From Pilasporangium apinafurcum (lineage: Eukaryota; Oomycota; Peronosporomycetes; Pythiales; Pythiaceae): a stretch of 28,009 bases of DNA. Location: NCBI GenBank assembly GCA_001600495.1, contig BCKE01000118.1:1-28009 (forward strand), read 5' to 3'. Under the pieces are notes generated by a model. That model made no database searches, was not told where the DNA came from, and was given only the letters and a program-made list of their open reading frames with translations. Shown piece after piece: positions 8,401-18,683 of the stretch. The translations under genes and the position numbers were made by a program. Positions within the stretch are counted from its first letter, which is position 1. The number at the start of each line of letters is the position of its first letter.

Positions 8401-11189
8401 CTCAAAACGAATGCGGAGATATACTTCTTTACATTCGAGTTATCCACGGCGAATTAGCTGACAAAGCGTCAAAGCTGTCTGTTGATCCCGACATCCATGG
8501 AGGTATGTGACTTTCATCTGGCCGTCAATGTGCTTTGTTGCTGAAATAACAATGGTTTAGATCGCTATCATTTGATCGACCCAACTACTCTAAACGATCA
8601 TCCGCTTAAAATGGCGGCTGCACGTGGGCAAGCTGATGAATTATATACTCAAACAGAGGATGCTTTGGGTCCTGTTGTAATGAAGCCATCAGATGGCGCT
8701 GGATTAGTTAGCTCTAATGCTACTGGCCAGCTTCCTCCACAATCATACACAGGTATAAATGGATACGCAAGCGCCAGTGAGAATCTCATTAGAAAACCAT
8801 GATGTCAATCTATTGTCTTTGTAGCAATGGTTGGAGCCAATTCGACTGCGAAAATGCCACTCGAAACATCGGATTTTGTGGATATTGAGCGCCTTCGGTT
8901 GATTTCTTCTGCTTCATCACGACCGGCAAGCACTCGACCTCGTTCTACACTAGCGACAGCTGGAAAAGAGAGATTTCGTCTGCAGTCAGTAGAGGAGAGT
9001 GGCGACGACACAGAGCCATCATGGCTTCAGGTTGATCACCGAGCCTTGAGACAGAGTCGCCAAGTTGAGTTTCAGCCAGGGGATGGTATTAACGTTTACG
9101 TCGATGGATTGCGCTGTATGCTCGAAAATACCAGCATCGTAAAAGTAACTGTCGCAGCATTACATGCAGATCAAGCACAGATACTAACAAACAACGGCGT
9201 CAGCTTTGCTTCTTTGTCAGACAATGCGCTCACTCCATCCTTTAATACAGTACGTGCTGTCTATGTCTTCACAAGCTTATGTCGTTAATGTATGTGACTG
9301 ACCTAGTCCACTTCAGTATGTTGAATACCGCGAAAACAACTTTAATCCGACGCTAACACTTGTGATCCGCATCGATACCGTCGAACTTCATTTGAAACGC
9401 CCGGTCATTCTAGGCTATTCCATATTTCCACTATTCATCGACGCTGAAACACAGGAACAACCATCACGCCCGAGTATTTCGCAATTTATCCTTAACGAAG
9501 GTGCCTTTCAATACCCTTTGCGTACAAATATTGTACTCAGCGATTCTGAGAAAAACTTTAACGCGAAAGCATCGGATTCTTTTCCACGTGTCCCCTGTAC
9601 AACGGTCTTGTTCAGAGTCAAGCGTGCAACTAGAGTGTGTTCGTAATTTTAGTAGTCAGCGTTTTGTTGTTTACACGTATTTACCCTACTGATGCAATGT
9701 ATTTGCTAGTCTGAAGACGGAATGGTAGTGCTATCGCGTAGCCATTTTCCTGAAAAAGAGTGGGCTGCAAATGGCCTACTGGAACTAGCTCCATCCTATC
9801 ATTCCAAAGCGTACGACTCTATGAGCTGCATTCCATCGGCTATGGAGCAAAAAATTTATGCGCTTCGGGTAGGACGTTCCACTTTATTTCCAAACGAACA
9901 TTCGAGTGTTGGACCTTATATTATTCTTATGTGCAAGCGAAAGGAGCAAGACCGTCTCACCATAGGACAACGCTTGGAGCGGATACTACCAGATGTTCGG
10001 GATGTCCATGAACTTCTCAAGGTACGAGACGAAATACCAAAACAAAAACACGAATTTGAGCTATCACTAATAATTTGATTGTAAATTTCATACAGTCAAA
10101 GCCTCAGGACTTTCTAGATTTTCGCTTCGTATTTCATTATCAACCTGAGTTTGGGTTGCGAGTTTCAGTGGACGGGTTGTGTAACGTCAAACCCAAGAGT
10201 GGAGGCGGATTCTTTAAAGTCCTCTTTAGCGTTTCGCCACCGGCATCATTTTATCACCCGATCCGTCTCACAGGGGATGTGCACTTCACGACAACAACAG
10301 ATTGGACGAGTCTACAGACATGTCCCGAGTTCAATGACGGATTTACGGTACAAACACTTTCTCTATTCAAATATTACCCCTTGAATCAATCATGGCTCTC
10401 ATGACATCTATTCCGCTTTGCCCACAGACCATACGGGATGCTTCCGTTGATCCCACTCTGGTGGTTCTGCTCGATGTTCGCTATGTCATTCGGAACGCAA
10501 AGACAGGCGTGTTTGTGTCACAGCCGTTCGGGTGGACATTTCTTCGAGTTTTGACAGATTTTGGCTCTGTAGCGACAGGGAGCTACCAATTACCGCTTTT
10601 CCAGGGCGAAGTCAAACTGGTATGTCTTCCTTCAGTGTCCTTGAAGAACTAAGTTGAGATCTGACATGTGTATGCACGTTTAGGATGTGCTCCAAGGAGC
10701 AACTTCCCTCAGTGGTCTCATCGAAGACGTTGGTAATGAGAAAAAGAAGCTTCAATTACCCTTTATCGACGGCTCGTCGATCTTTGTTCGACTAGAAGAT
10801 CCTCGAGTACCGAACTTGGTCGGTCAGCCTTTTGTAAGTTTGTTGTCACGGATCAATGTTATAGGTTTTTTTGTTTATGCGCTTCATCTCATTCATTATA
10901 TTACTGACTTTATGCAGGCGAACACAGTCGTTTCCAAGATGATCCCGAGCAAAATGTCATCAAAATATGCCTATGATAGTGTCAAGATAGCAAATTTGAA
11001 GAAGAAAACCCCTATGAGCAAGCTGCTTCTTGCAGCTGAGTCCGAGAAACAACTAGAGAAAGAACTTAATGTGGCTTTTGCTCAGGTATGAGATCTGTGA
11101 AGGCAATCGGTTTAGTCTATCTTGGTTGTCACATGCTCACGCTATCGTCTTCTGTTCAGGAAATGGGAATCCACCACTACTCATTCTAA
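5497..11189 (+). CDS. CCDC17-like coiled-coil/C2-like protein, 20 exons, about 1457 aa
   Basis: Exons: 5497-5526, 5585-5719, 5760-5924, 5999-6185, 6251-6528, 6597-7250, 7321-7437, 7506-7571, 7636-7893, 7979-8143, 8223-8502, 8561-8752, 8825-9249, 9317-9634, 9710-10021, 10096-10347, 10428-10619, 10684-10833, 10918-11085, 11160-11189. Phases agree throughout. The N-terminal third is charged coiled coil, interrupted by a Pro/Tyr/Gly-rich segment encoded by the 654-bp exon. Next comes a CCDC17-type region with GFVIFWDYITGLP (about 611-623), GFFRLPLK and GDILLYIRVIHGE. The C-terminal half adds repeated beta-rich, C2-like blocks such as YVDGLRCML and VSVDGLCNV, ending in a charged tail. CCDC17 in animals is a coiled-coil protein found with cilia/flagella, but its role is unclear. 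Human CCDC17 is about 620 aa, so this form is more than twice as long. The third exon depends on a 40-nt intron (5720-5759), the weakest join. Confidence 0.8.
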
Positions 11190-11317
11190 ACAAAGTAGAT
11201 CCTGTAGGCATGGTCTTTTTTCGTGATTAAAATCAGAACAAACCCCACAATATATTTAATCAGTCGATAGCTTGTGTCTTTTCGGCATCATCCGTCAATC
11301 ATATCTCAACGAATCCC

Positions 11318-11701
11318 ATGCGCAAACCCAAGAAGCGACAGGCATTGTTGAAGCCCGAGGACTTTACTGACATCAGATACAGTGTTGAAACGGTGCAGCT
11401 GCCAGCTGCCTTCGATGACGAAGAAGCTGCTGGTTTCGACCGGATGGAGCTATTTTCAACACTATTAGTCGTTGTTGTCGGTCTGCTCGTACTGGGTGGA
11501 TGTATGGCCGTGGGATTTGCCACTGATGTCTTCGAGTTCTCTAGTGCTGGACTGTATGCATTGATTCCGATGCTCTGTCTACCGGTGGTATGGTTCTTGT
11601 TGCTGCACGTTTGGGAACGATTTATTCGTCAGCACTCCTCTGCATCATCTTCATTGCCTCTCAGACCACCTACAGTTCAGAAAAAGATCGCCACTTTTTG
11701 A
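11318..11701 (+). CDS. Small two-helix membrane protein, 127 aa
   Basis: Single exon with a clear ATG. A basic N-terminus (MRKPKKR) and an acidic stretch (AFDDEEAAGFD) precede two strongly hydrophobic segments at about residues 45-69 and 75-98 joined by a short loop. A Ser/Pro-rich basic tail follows. The layout (soluble N-terminus, helical hairpin, short tail) resembles the TMEM230/TMEM134 (DUF872) group of vesicle membrane proteins, but I cannot see enough conserved residues to claim membership. It sits 128 bp after the CCDC17-like stop and 127 bp before the CPSF2 start, all on the plus strand. An unrecognised oomycete-specific membrane protein is equally possible. Confidence 0.65.
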   Translation: MRKPKKRQALLKPEDFTDIRYSVETVQLPAAFDDEEAAGFDRMELFSTLLVVVVGLLVLGGCMAVGFATDVFEFSSAGLYALIPMLCLPVVWFLLLHVWERFIRQHSSASSSLPLRPPTVQKKIATF

Positions 11702-11828
11702 ATTTCAGCCAATGGTTTACCTTTAATATTGTGTTATTAATCTATGGTTGGTTAAAAACACGGATTTACTCGAGGAGCTGCTACATCCCTTATTGGAGAA
11801 GAGTAAAACAAGCAGCAACCCAGTTTCC

Positions 11829-14767
11829 ATGGCGGTCATCACGTTCACGCCGCTCTATGGTGTGCACTCGAGCGACCCATGCTGTGCGTATCTGCTGGAG
11901 ATCGACGAAGTCTGCATTTTACTTGACTGTGGATGGACAGACGAGTACGATACGGAGCTATTGAAGCCATTGGCACGCGTGATTGACCGCATCGACCTCG
12001 TCTTGATCTCACATCTCGACCTGGCTCATATGGGGGCGCTGCCGTACGCCATCGGGAAGCTCGGCTTGAATGCTCCCATTTATGGTACATTACCCGTCCA
12101 CCGTATGGGACAAATCGCATTGTACGATGCCTATCAGGCCAAGACGAAGAACGACAGCGATTTTGCACTTTTCAATCTGGACGACGTCGATGCCGTGTTT
12201 GAAAAATTTAAACAGCTCAAGTATTCGGAGAAACTCACGCTGACGAGCTCAGGCGAGGGCATCCTTATTACGCCGCATGTTGCAGGTCATTTAATTGGCG
12301 GGTCACTATGGCGCATCATGAAAGAAACGGTAGGAATATGAGGTATGTTGCTTGTGGATTGCTGAGAACCTGTTTAACTCTGATATGTGTGCTGGTGGCT
12401 AGGATGATATTATTTATGCAGTGGATTACAACCACCGATCGGAGCATGTACTTCAAAAGACGATATTGGATTCATTCACGTATGCTGTTGCAATGAGCAA
12501 TCTACTCCGTAATTTCGACTAACACCATGATTGGATTATGCAGCCGTCCCACCCTTTTGATCACAGACTCGATGAATATCCTCACAGAACAACCCAAACT
12601 CAAAGACAGAGACAGCAAGGTAAATGGAACAGAGTTGCTACATGCTAATTGTAAATAATTGTATTACCCTGTGACCGAAACATTTTCCAACAGATTATGG
12701 TGGAAATTCTCAAAACCGTACGAAGTGGAGGCAATGTACTGATTCCAACGGATAGCTCAGGGCGCGTATTGGAGCTAATGCGCGTTCTCGACCAGTACTG
12801 GATTCAAAACAAGTATGTTCTTGATATCATGACATGTAACTGTGAGTAGTGGTTAAAACTCAGCTCTGTTACGCAACCTTAATAGGTTACGGGATCCTAT
12901 CGCTTTGCTGCATGACATGAGCTACTACACCCCCAAGGCAGCGCAGGCAATGTTGGAATGGTGCAATGAACGAATTTCCAAGAACTTCGACGTTGGAAGG
13001 CAAAATCCCTTTCAGTTCTCGTATGTACTCATTACTACTCTGAACGGAAAGCTGAAACTCGTGATCTGAATGGCAAACTAATCCGTCTTTTGTCGCGTCT
13101 AGACATATCCATTTAGTGCATACATTAGAAGAGTTGGACAATCTCCCCAGTCCAAAGGTATATCAATTGCGGTGTATCTGCTTGTTCGATAAGCTTTGTC
13201 TCATTGTTATCATCATTTCAGGTTGTACTGGCAACATCGTCGAGCTTAGAGTGCGGATTTTCCAAAGAGCTCTTCATTCGTTGGGCTCCTGACCCTCGCA
13301 ATAGCATTATTTTCACATCCACAGCACCACACAAGTCGTTTGCAGCGCGTGTGTTGAAGCTAGTCAATGATAGATCTAGTAATCGAACCATCTCGTGTAT
13401 GGTAACTAAGAAAGTATTTCTAGAGGGAGCCGAGCTTGCACTCCACGAAGTCAAAGAACGAAAGCGACTTCGTGTGGAAGCAGAAAACAAGGCGAAGGAA
13501 ATGGAGGAAGCTGCAATGGAGGACATGATGATGGGAATTGAAGACTATGAGTCGGAATCGGAGGAAGAAGACTCGGCCAAGGAAGGTATGTAGTTATATT
13601 ATGACGCTCACTGAATATGCTCGATTGCATGCCAACTTAACTCAAATCATATATTGTAGTACAACTACGAGGATCGTTTAAAGTTGGCTTGGGCCAGTTT
13701 GCAGCTGTTCGGTATCCAATGTTTTTCGCAACGGAACCCAAGATTGAATGGGACGAATATGGCGAGGTACATCTGTGTAATCTATCCTACGCTGACGTTA
13801 CCGTATATGAGCTCATACAGAATATTCTAAACAATACCGATGCAGATTATCAATCCGGACGACTACAAAGATACAACACTTCTGGCGAACCGACAGGCTC
13901 GCCGAAACATCATTGATGAGGTTGAAGGAGACGGTGACGTTGAGATGGAGAATCAAGATCAAGAAATTCCAGTTGAGACGCGTCCAACGAAGACCGTCAC
14001 CAGCGAAGTCACCATCCACGTACGAGTATAATTGCTTGTCATCGCCTGTTCTATTTCATGATGTGAACTGATATAGCATGCGTGCTGTCTCTAGGTTGCT
14101 GCACGAATTACGCAGGTTGATTTCGATGGGATTGCCGATGGCCGCGCGATTCGAAATTGTCTGAGCAACGTCAAACCACGCAAGCTCATCTTGGTTCACG
14201 GCACGGAGGAGACCACCAACGAACTGAAACGGTTCGTAGAAAGCTCGATTCCGTTGTGTGAAGCTGTTTTCACGCCAAATGTGATGGAATGCATTGATAT
14301 TGAGTCCGACACGAACGTGTACAAGCTGACGGTGAAGGAATCGCTGTACACATCTGCAATCTTCCAAAAAGTAAGATGCTGGAATCTTTACTTGCTAGGA
14401 AACAATACTGATAAATCCATTCGTGGTTGCGATATAGGTTGGAACGCATGAAGTCGCATATGTCGTCGGGCAACTTGCATTGCCAGAAAACAGTTCCGTT
14501 CCGGTACTGCAGCCGGTGAACGAAAACAGTGGTCGTAAGGCTCATCAACCGATTCTCTTGAGCGATGGCAAGATGAAACTCGATGTCATGAAACAAGTAC
14601 TTGGCAAAGCTGGGTTCAACGCCAAATTCCGTGGCGGTATGTTGGTCTGTAACGATGGTGTTGTGCTGAAACGTGCCATGAACAATGAAATCGTGATGGA
14701 AGGCTCACTGTCAGCAGATTATTATCGAATTCGGGCACTACTCTATGAGCAATTCACATTAGTCTAA
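11829..14767 (+). CDS. CPSF2: Cleavage and polyadenylation specificity factor subunit 2 (CPSF100), 11 exons, 737 aa
   Basis: Exons: 11829-12329, 12403-12479, 12544-12619, 12694-12812, 12886-13020, 13103-13157, 13222-13585, 13660-13766, 13846-14019, 14095-14370, 14438-14767; all phases consistent. CPSF100 is the inactive partner of endonuclease CPSF73 in the mRNA 3'-processing complex. Landmarks are MAVITFTPLYG, LLDCGW, LISHLDLAHMGALPYA, then beta-CASP segments (PTLLITDS, NVLIPTDSSGRVLEL, LECGFSKELFIRW). These are followed by an acidic insert (DYESESEEED), YPMF, KIEWDEYGE, KPRKLILVHG, and the C-terminal FRGGMLVCNDGVVLKR and YYRIRALLYEQF. The zinc-binding HxHxDH motif is degenerate (SHLDLAH), as in all CPSF100 proteins, which argues for a structural role. 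Human length is 782. Upstream in-frame codons to 11748 are probably 5' leader. Confidence 0.96.
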
Positions 14768-14990
14768 TATGTAATTGCTTTATGATTTTATATACTCTAT
14801 AAAATTTCTATTAGTTTCATTTTAATTCTTGATTGTTGTGCTGATACGGTCTCTAGAGATTTCTAGAGCCCAGGTAATTTATTTTTATACCTCTTATAAT
14901 TAATAATTTGCTACGTGTTATATTTGGTAGATGTGATCCATCCGCTGTCCCACACCATTTCGTTGGTTTAGTGGCGCAGATCAACCGCAG
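14768..14990. other. Intergenic, CPSF2 to bL25m
   Basis: AT-rich 223 bp with the CPSF2 3' end (an AATTTCTATTAG-rich stretch) and the promoter of the ribosomal-protein gene. It contains a short inverted motif, TCTAGAGATTTCTAGA, at about 14852-14867. No gene is visible. Confidence 0.4.
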
Positions 14991-15839
14991 ATGATGCTGA
15001 CGCTCCAGCGACAAGCACTGCGTGTTGCGCGCTTTTCTTCCGTGGCTGCGGCGCCACAGACCGCTGCTTTGGCTACTCCTACTGCTGTTGACGTGCTACA
15101 GGTGGATTTGCGTGAGGTGGAGGGTTCTCGTGCGGCGCGACGGCTGCGCAAGCAAGGTCTCTTGCCTGGTGTGCTGTATGGCGAAGGTGAAAACGGCGAG
15201 GATGGCAAAGTGCTAGTCGCCCTCAAGACTCGCACGTTCGAGAAGATCCACCGTAAGCTGTGGACTTCTGTCTCCAACCAAGTCTTCCAGGTGCAGGTTG
15301 GCGACAGTGCACCAGTCAAGGCGTACATGCGTGATGTTCAATTCGACCCCGGTAAGTAAGATATGTTTGTGCCACAATCTGCGCCATCATGCTATAGACA
15401 GCTAAATATTTTATGCGTGAAATATCCCACAGTGACGGATATTCCCTTAGCCGTCAACTTCATGCGCTTCAAGCCTGGACGAAAGGTGACAATCCCGATC
15501 ACGTACTTAAATGAAGAAGGCAGTCCAGGGCTCAAGCGCGGCGGATATATCAATCACATCCATCACGAATTAGAGTGCACCGTCTACACAGATCAGATCC
15601 CTAAAACGCTCCAGATCGACGTCAATGGGCTGCACGTTGGCGACAAGATCTACTTGGACGCCATCACCTTCCCGGAAGGCATTGTCCCCACAGTGAAAGC
15701 TGGCTCGATGGTTTCCAAGATTGCCGGTCGTCGTGGGCTCATTCCTCGTGCAGAAGCTGTTGAGGAGGTCGTGGCGGAGGTCGTGGAGGCTGAAGATGAC
15801 ACGGACGATGAGTTTGACGATTGGAATGACATTTTCTGA
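14991..15839 (+). CDS. Mitochondrial large-subunit ribosomal protein bL25, 2 exons, 255 aa
   Basis: Exons 14991-15351 and 15433-15839 join in phase 1 across FDPVTDIPLAVNF. The N-terminus (MMLTLQRQALRVARFSS) is a typical mitochondrial targeting peptide: Arg-rich, no acids, amphipathic. The mature part has the bacterial L25/TL5 layout. The first domain has REVEGSRAARRLRKQGLLPGVLYG, which binds 5S rRNA in bacteria. The second is the longer CTC-type domain with VNFMRFKPGRKVTIPI, LQIDVNGLHVGDKIYLDAITFPEG and a strongly acidic tail (DDTDDEFDDWND). It acts in mitochondrial translation. The CTC-type length (about 200 plus leader) fits. It converges with the HMG/histone-fold gene, whose stop lies 167 bp away. 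A second ATG at 14994 is equivalent. Confidence 0.93.
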
Positions 15840-16006
15840 GCAGTCAAATAGTTATCACGTGACAATAACAGAAATAGCAAACACTCAACTGAGTCGGCTG
15901 TATTTTGCACCTATTTAGGGGCAATGCAGAGTCGTGTTGCATTAATAAAATAGATCATTCGGGCTCCGATGTGTGTTGTATATAAAACGCTGATCCTGCT
16001 ATGTGG

Positions 16007-16951
16007 CTACTCTTCTTGACTGTTTGCAGCAGCTGTAGGCGCTAAAATGCTACCTTCGTTTAGTTTGAAGAAATCGGACGCAGCGGGTATGGAAGAATTC
16101 TCCGTTGTCTTCTTAACTCCTCCTTTAGAGCTATTCGTAGCGAATTGTATTGCTGGTTTCATATCGGGGAAATCTTCCCGCAGCCAATCGAGGGCACCAG
16201 TCGTTTGAATTGTCCGTGTGACATCGGAGCTCTTGATCTGCCGTTTGTTGTTGTAGAGTGTCTGCTCGTAGCTTTTCGTTGCTAGGAACTGGGCAAATAG
16301 TTCCTATAAACAACGTAACAACGTTAATTTACCTGTCATTGTGCGCTCACAAACCTGGGTTTGTCTTACCGATGCTTTGCTGATCGCAATCAATGCGTCA
16401 CGGGAGACCTTCCCCACATCTGGATCAGTTTGAATTATCTTTTTCACCCGTCCTGTAAAACAGCATTAAATATCCACCAACAATACCAATGACCAATTTA
16501 TTTTACTCACCTAGTGGGTAAATGCAGGTATACGCTTCCGCCACAGTCTTGTTCTCCTCCTCGTTGCGCGTGCTATCTTCCACCACGACAGGGTTCTCCA
16601 GCTTCTCCTTCTCGTACCGCTCTCTATCTTTCGTCGCCAGTTGCGTATAATGCTATTATGACGACTCAGCAAGTCTGAGTTCAATGTATATTGCGGCATA
16701 CGTGTCATGAGATTAATGACCATTCTAACCTCTTTTTCTTCGGCTGACAATTCCTTCCACTGAACGCTAATCAACTTCTGAATCTCTCCAATGCGCAGAC
16801 CTGTATTAAGCAGCAGAGTAGCGACATTAACATAGAACATGACAGGACAATTGTATACATGATATTATTTAAACTTTCCTGGGTTTTCCTCCACTACCTG
16901 CTTTCGACGATCATTGCAGAAGAGCAGGTAGGCGCTCGAAGGTTTCTTCAT
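16007..16951 (-). CDS. HMG-box and histone-fold fusion protein, 5 exons, 221 aa
   Basis: Exons: 16951-16879, 16800-16730, 16652-16511, 16452-16370, 16303-16007. Residues 1 to about 70 form an HMG box: KKPSSAYLLFCNDRR, QKLISVQWKELSAEEKE, YTQLATKDRERYEKEK. Such boxes bend DNA. An acidic linker follows, then a histone fold at about 92-170 (YPLGRVKKIIQTDPDVG, SRDALIAISKASELFAQFLA, RQIKSSDVTRTIQ, LDWLREDFPD). This fold resembles the CHRAC15/POLE4/NF-YC group, which pairs with a POLE3-type partner in DNA polymerase epsilon or chromatin remodelers. Both domains lie in one continuous spliced frame. The first intron needs a GA donor (see separate entry). An E2F-like ATTGGCGGGA lies 16-25 bp before the ATG. 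The hydrophobic open frame upstream of the ATG lacks its own ATG and is probably untranslated. Domain calls firm, function inferred. Confidence 0.85.
16801..16878 (-). other. Candidate GA-AG intron in the HMG/histone-fold gene
   Basis: The HMG box must continue from EENP to GLRIGEIQKLIS. The only join that keeps the frame is CCCAG|GAAAGTTT ... TTAATACAG|GTCTGC. The donor is a perfect CAG|GTAAGT-like site except for T to A at intron position 2. The other nearby GTs (AAA|GTTTAA, CAG|GTAGTG) either lead to a stop or delete conserved box residues. GA-AG introns are very rare; a recent mutation or a sequencing error are alternatives. Confidence 0.5.
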
Positions 16952-17129
16952 GTTGCACAGCAATGCTCCCGCCAATAATACAGACACGGCAATTATTGTG
17001 CTCACTGCAGTGACATCGACCCTTTATTTGAATCAATCAAGTTCATTATAATGTTGAGGGCTACTATTGAAAGTGTAGGCCACAAATAGCACCACCCACA
17101 TTTTCTTGAGCAAGCTAGAAGCAGCAGAG
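16952..17129. promoter_or_regulatory. Divergent promoter, HMG/histone-fold / Msp1-like
   Basis: 178 bp between two start codons. Read on the minus strand, ATTGGCGGGA at 16976-16967 combines an ATTGG (CCAAT) box with an E2F-like core (consensus TTTSSCGC) immediately before the HMG/histone-fold ATG. Shared use is inferred from position only. Confidence 0.4.
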
Positions 17130-18611
17130 ATGGGTAGTAGCAGCAGCAAAAGCGCGACTTCGCCTCCAGCATCGGAGCCGCACAACGGCAATGCTAGCAG
17201 CAATGCACGTCCGGTATCGGCGGTGGACGAAGTGCTGGGCATTGCGCTGGACGCATTTGTTCTCTATGGGATGTACGTTACGGCCAAATATATGTACAAG
17301 GTGAGCAGCTATGTTTGACTTTTAAGCAAAAAACCATTTTGAAGACCGATCACTGATGATGGTAAAATGCTTTATTTATGTCATAGCAATTGAAGCCTCT
17401 GATAGACGAATACCAGCAAAGCGGCAATAGTCGCTCGAAGCTGGAACATCGCCTGACGCGCTCTGGTCGACCAGTATTTCGAACAACACACTTTGAAGAA
17501 GTGATAGCTGGTGACATTGTCGATCCACATGCAATTGATGTTACGTTTGATGATATCGGCGGTCTGGAGCAGCAGAAGCGTGACATCTACGACTTGGTGG
17601 TTCTTCCATTGAAGAGTCCCGAGTTCTTTGCAACACGTGGGAAACTTCTGTCAGTGCCCAAGGGCATCCTGTTGTACGGTAAGCCAGGGACTGGAAAAAC
17701 CATGCTGGCCAAGGCGATTGCGAGAGAATCGGGTGCGTTTTTTATCGATCTAAAGATCAGTACGATCATGAGTAAGTGGTTTGGCGAGTCCCAGAAGCTT
17801 GTGCGAGCAGCTTTTTCGCTGGCGAGGAAATTGGCCCCATGCATCATCTTCATTGACGAAGTGGACTCGTTCATGGGTAAGCGCGGCGGTGTCTCCGATC
17901 CAACATTTGCGTCTATGAAAACGGTATGTCGTGGATTGTGCAGGAAGGTGGATCTTTGTTGCAGCACTCAATTTGTATTGTTGACTACGTCTGGATTAGG
18001 AATTTCTGGCATTGTGGGATGGATTTACTGAGTTATCGAACAATGATCGCGGCTTCGGTGTCATTGTATTGGGTGCTACAAATCGACCAGGCGATGTCGA
18101 TCCAGCATTTCTCCGTCGAATGCCACGAACCTTCGAAATTGGTCTTCCCGATCAGTTTCAGCGCGAAAAAATCTTGCGTCTGCATCTGAAGAATGAAGCT
18201 GTTGAGTCTAGTTTCGATTTTCAACAACTCAGTGTCGACACTGTCTATTATAGCGGCAGTGATCTGAAAGAGCTCTGTCGTGCTGCTTTGATGATCCCGT
18301 TGCGAGAGCATATTGCGGAAGTCAAGGAAGCAGCAGATGCTGCAGCGAAGCAAGGACTGAGCACACAAGAAATCCCTGAATTGAAGATGAGGCCTCTCTC
18401 TATGAGCGACTTCGAAGAAGCAAAGACTATGGTTCAACCGACGGGTGCAGCGGCATATGCTTATGAATCCTCGCAGCAGCAAAAGCGTCCAGGTCGGCCC
18501 ACTAATGAGACACCAATCGATATGGAAGTGTTCACTGCCATTATGGCTGCAGGTTTGCAGCAGCTGATGCAAGTTTCCCCATCGAACAACAGCCACAGTC
18601 GTCATTTGTAA
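17130..18611 (+). CDS. Msp1/ATAD1-type AAA ATPase, 3 exons, 439 aa
   Basis: Exons 17130-17300, 17387-17923, 18000-18611, all phase 0. Msp1/ATAD1 extracts mislocalised tail-anchored proteins from the outer mitochondrial and peroxisomal membranes. The AAA module has Walker A GKPGTGKT (155-162), pore loop SKWFGES (186-192), Walker B IIFIDE (210-215), the family signature WDGFTELS, and sensor/arginine-finger region LGATNRPGDVDPAFLRRMPRTF. A single candidate membrane helix lies near residues 35-56 (VLGIALDAFVLYGMYVTA). Unusually, the protein starts MGSSSSK, a good N-myristoylation signal (Gly2, Ser6), ahead of the helix. The C-terminus after the AAA lid is about 80 residues of Gln/Ser-rich sequence that other Msp1 proteins lack. 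It converges with the TruB gene 72 bp away. Confidence 0.93.
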
Positions 18612-18683
18612 GTTCACTTCATGTCCGATAGAGCATATGGATTTTCTTCCTCGATATGGTGTAGGTATTATTTTTTAGCCCAG

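Noticed and set aside
9760-10011. Long overlapping frames in other phases within the CCDC17-like, CPSF2 and topoisomerase genes
   Set aside because: They are shadows of well-supported coding exons and show no conserved motifs of their own.
16952-17025. Hydrophobic, signal-anchor-like open frame directly upstream of the HMG-box ATG
   Set aside because: No ATG in that frame, an in-frame TAA just upstream, and a membrane anchor makes no sense on an HMG/histone-fold protein.
18033-18617. 194-codon open frame antisense to the Msp1-like gene
   Set aside because: It lies opposite a conserved AAA ATPase exon; its composition follows from the sense strand and no domain is seen.
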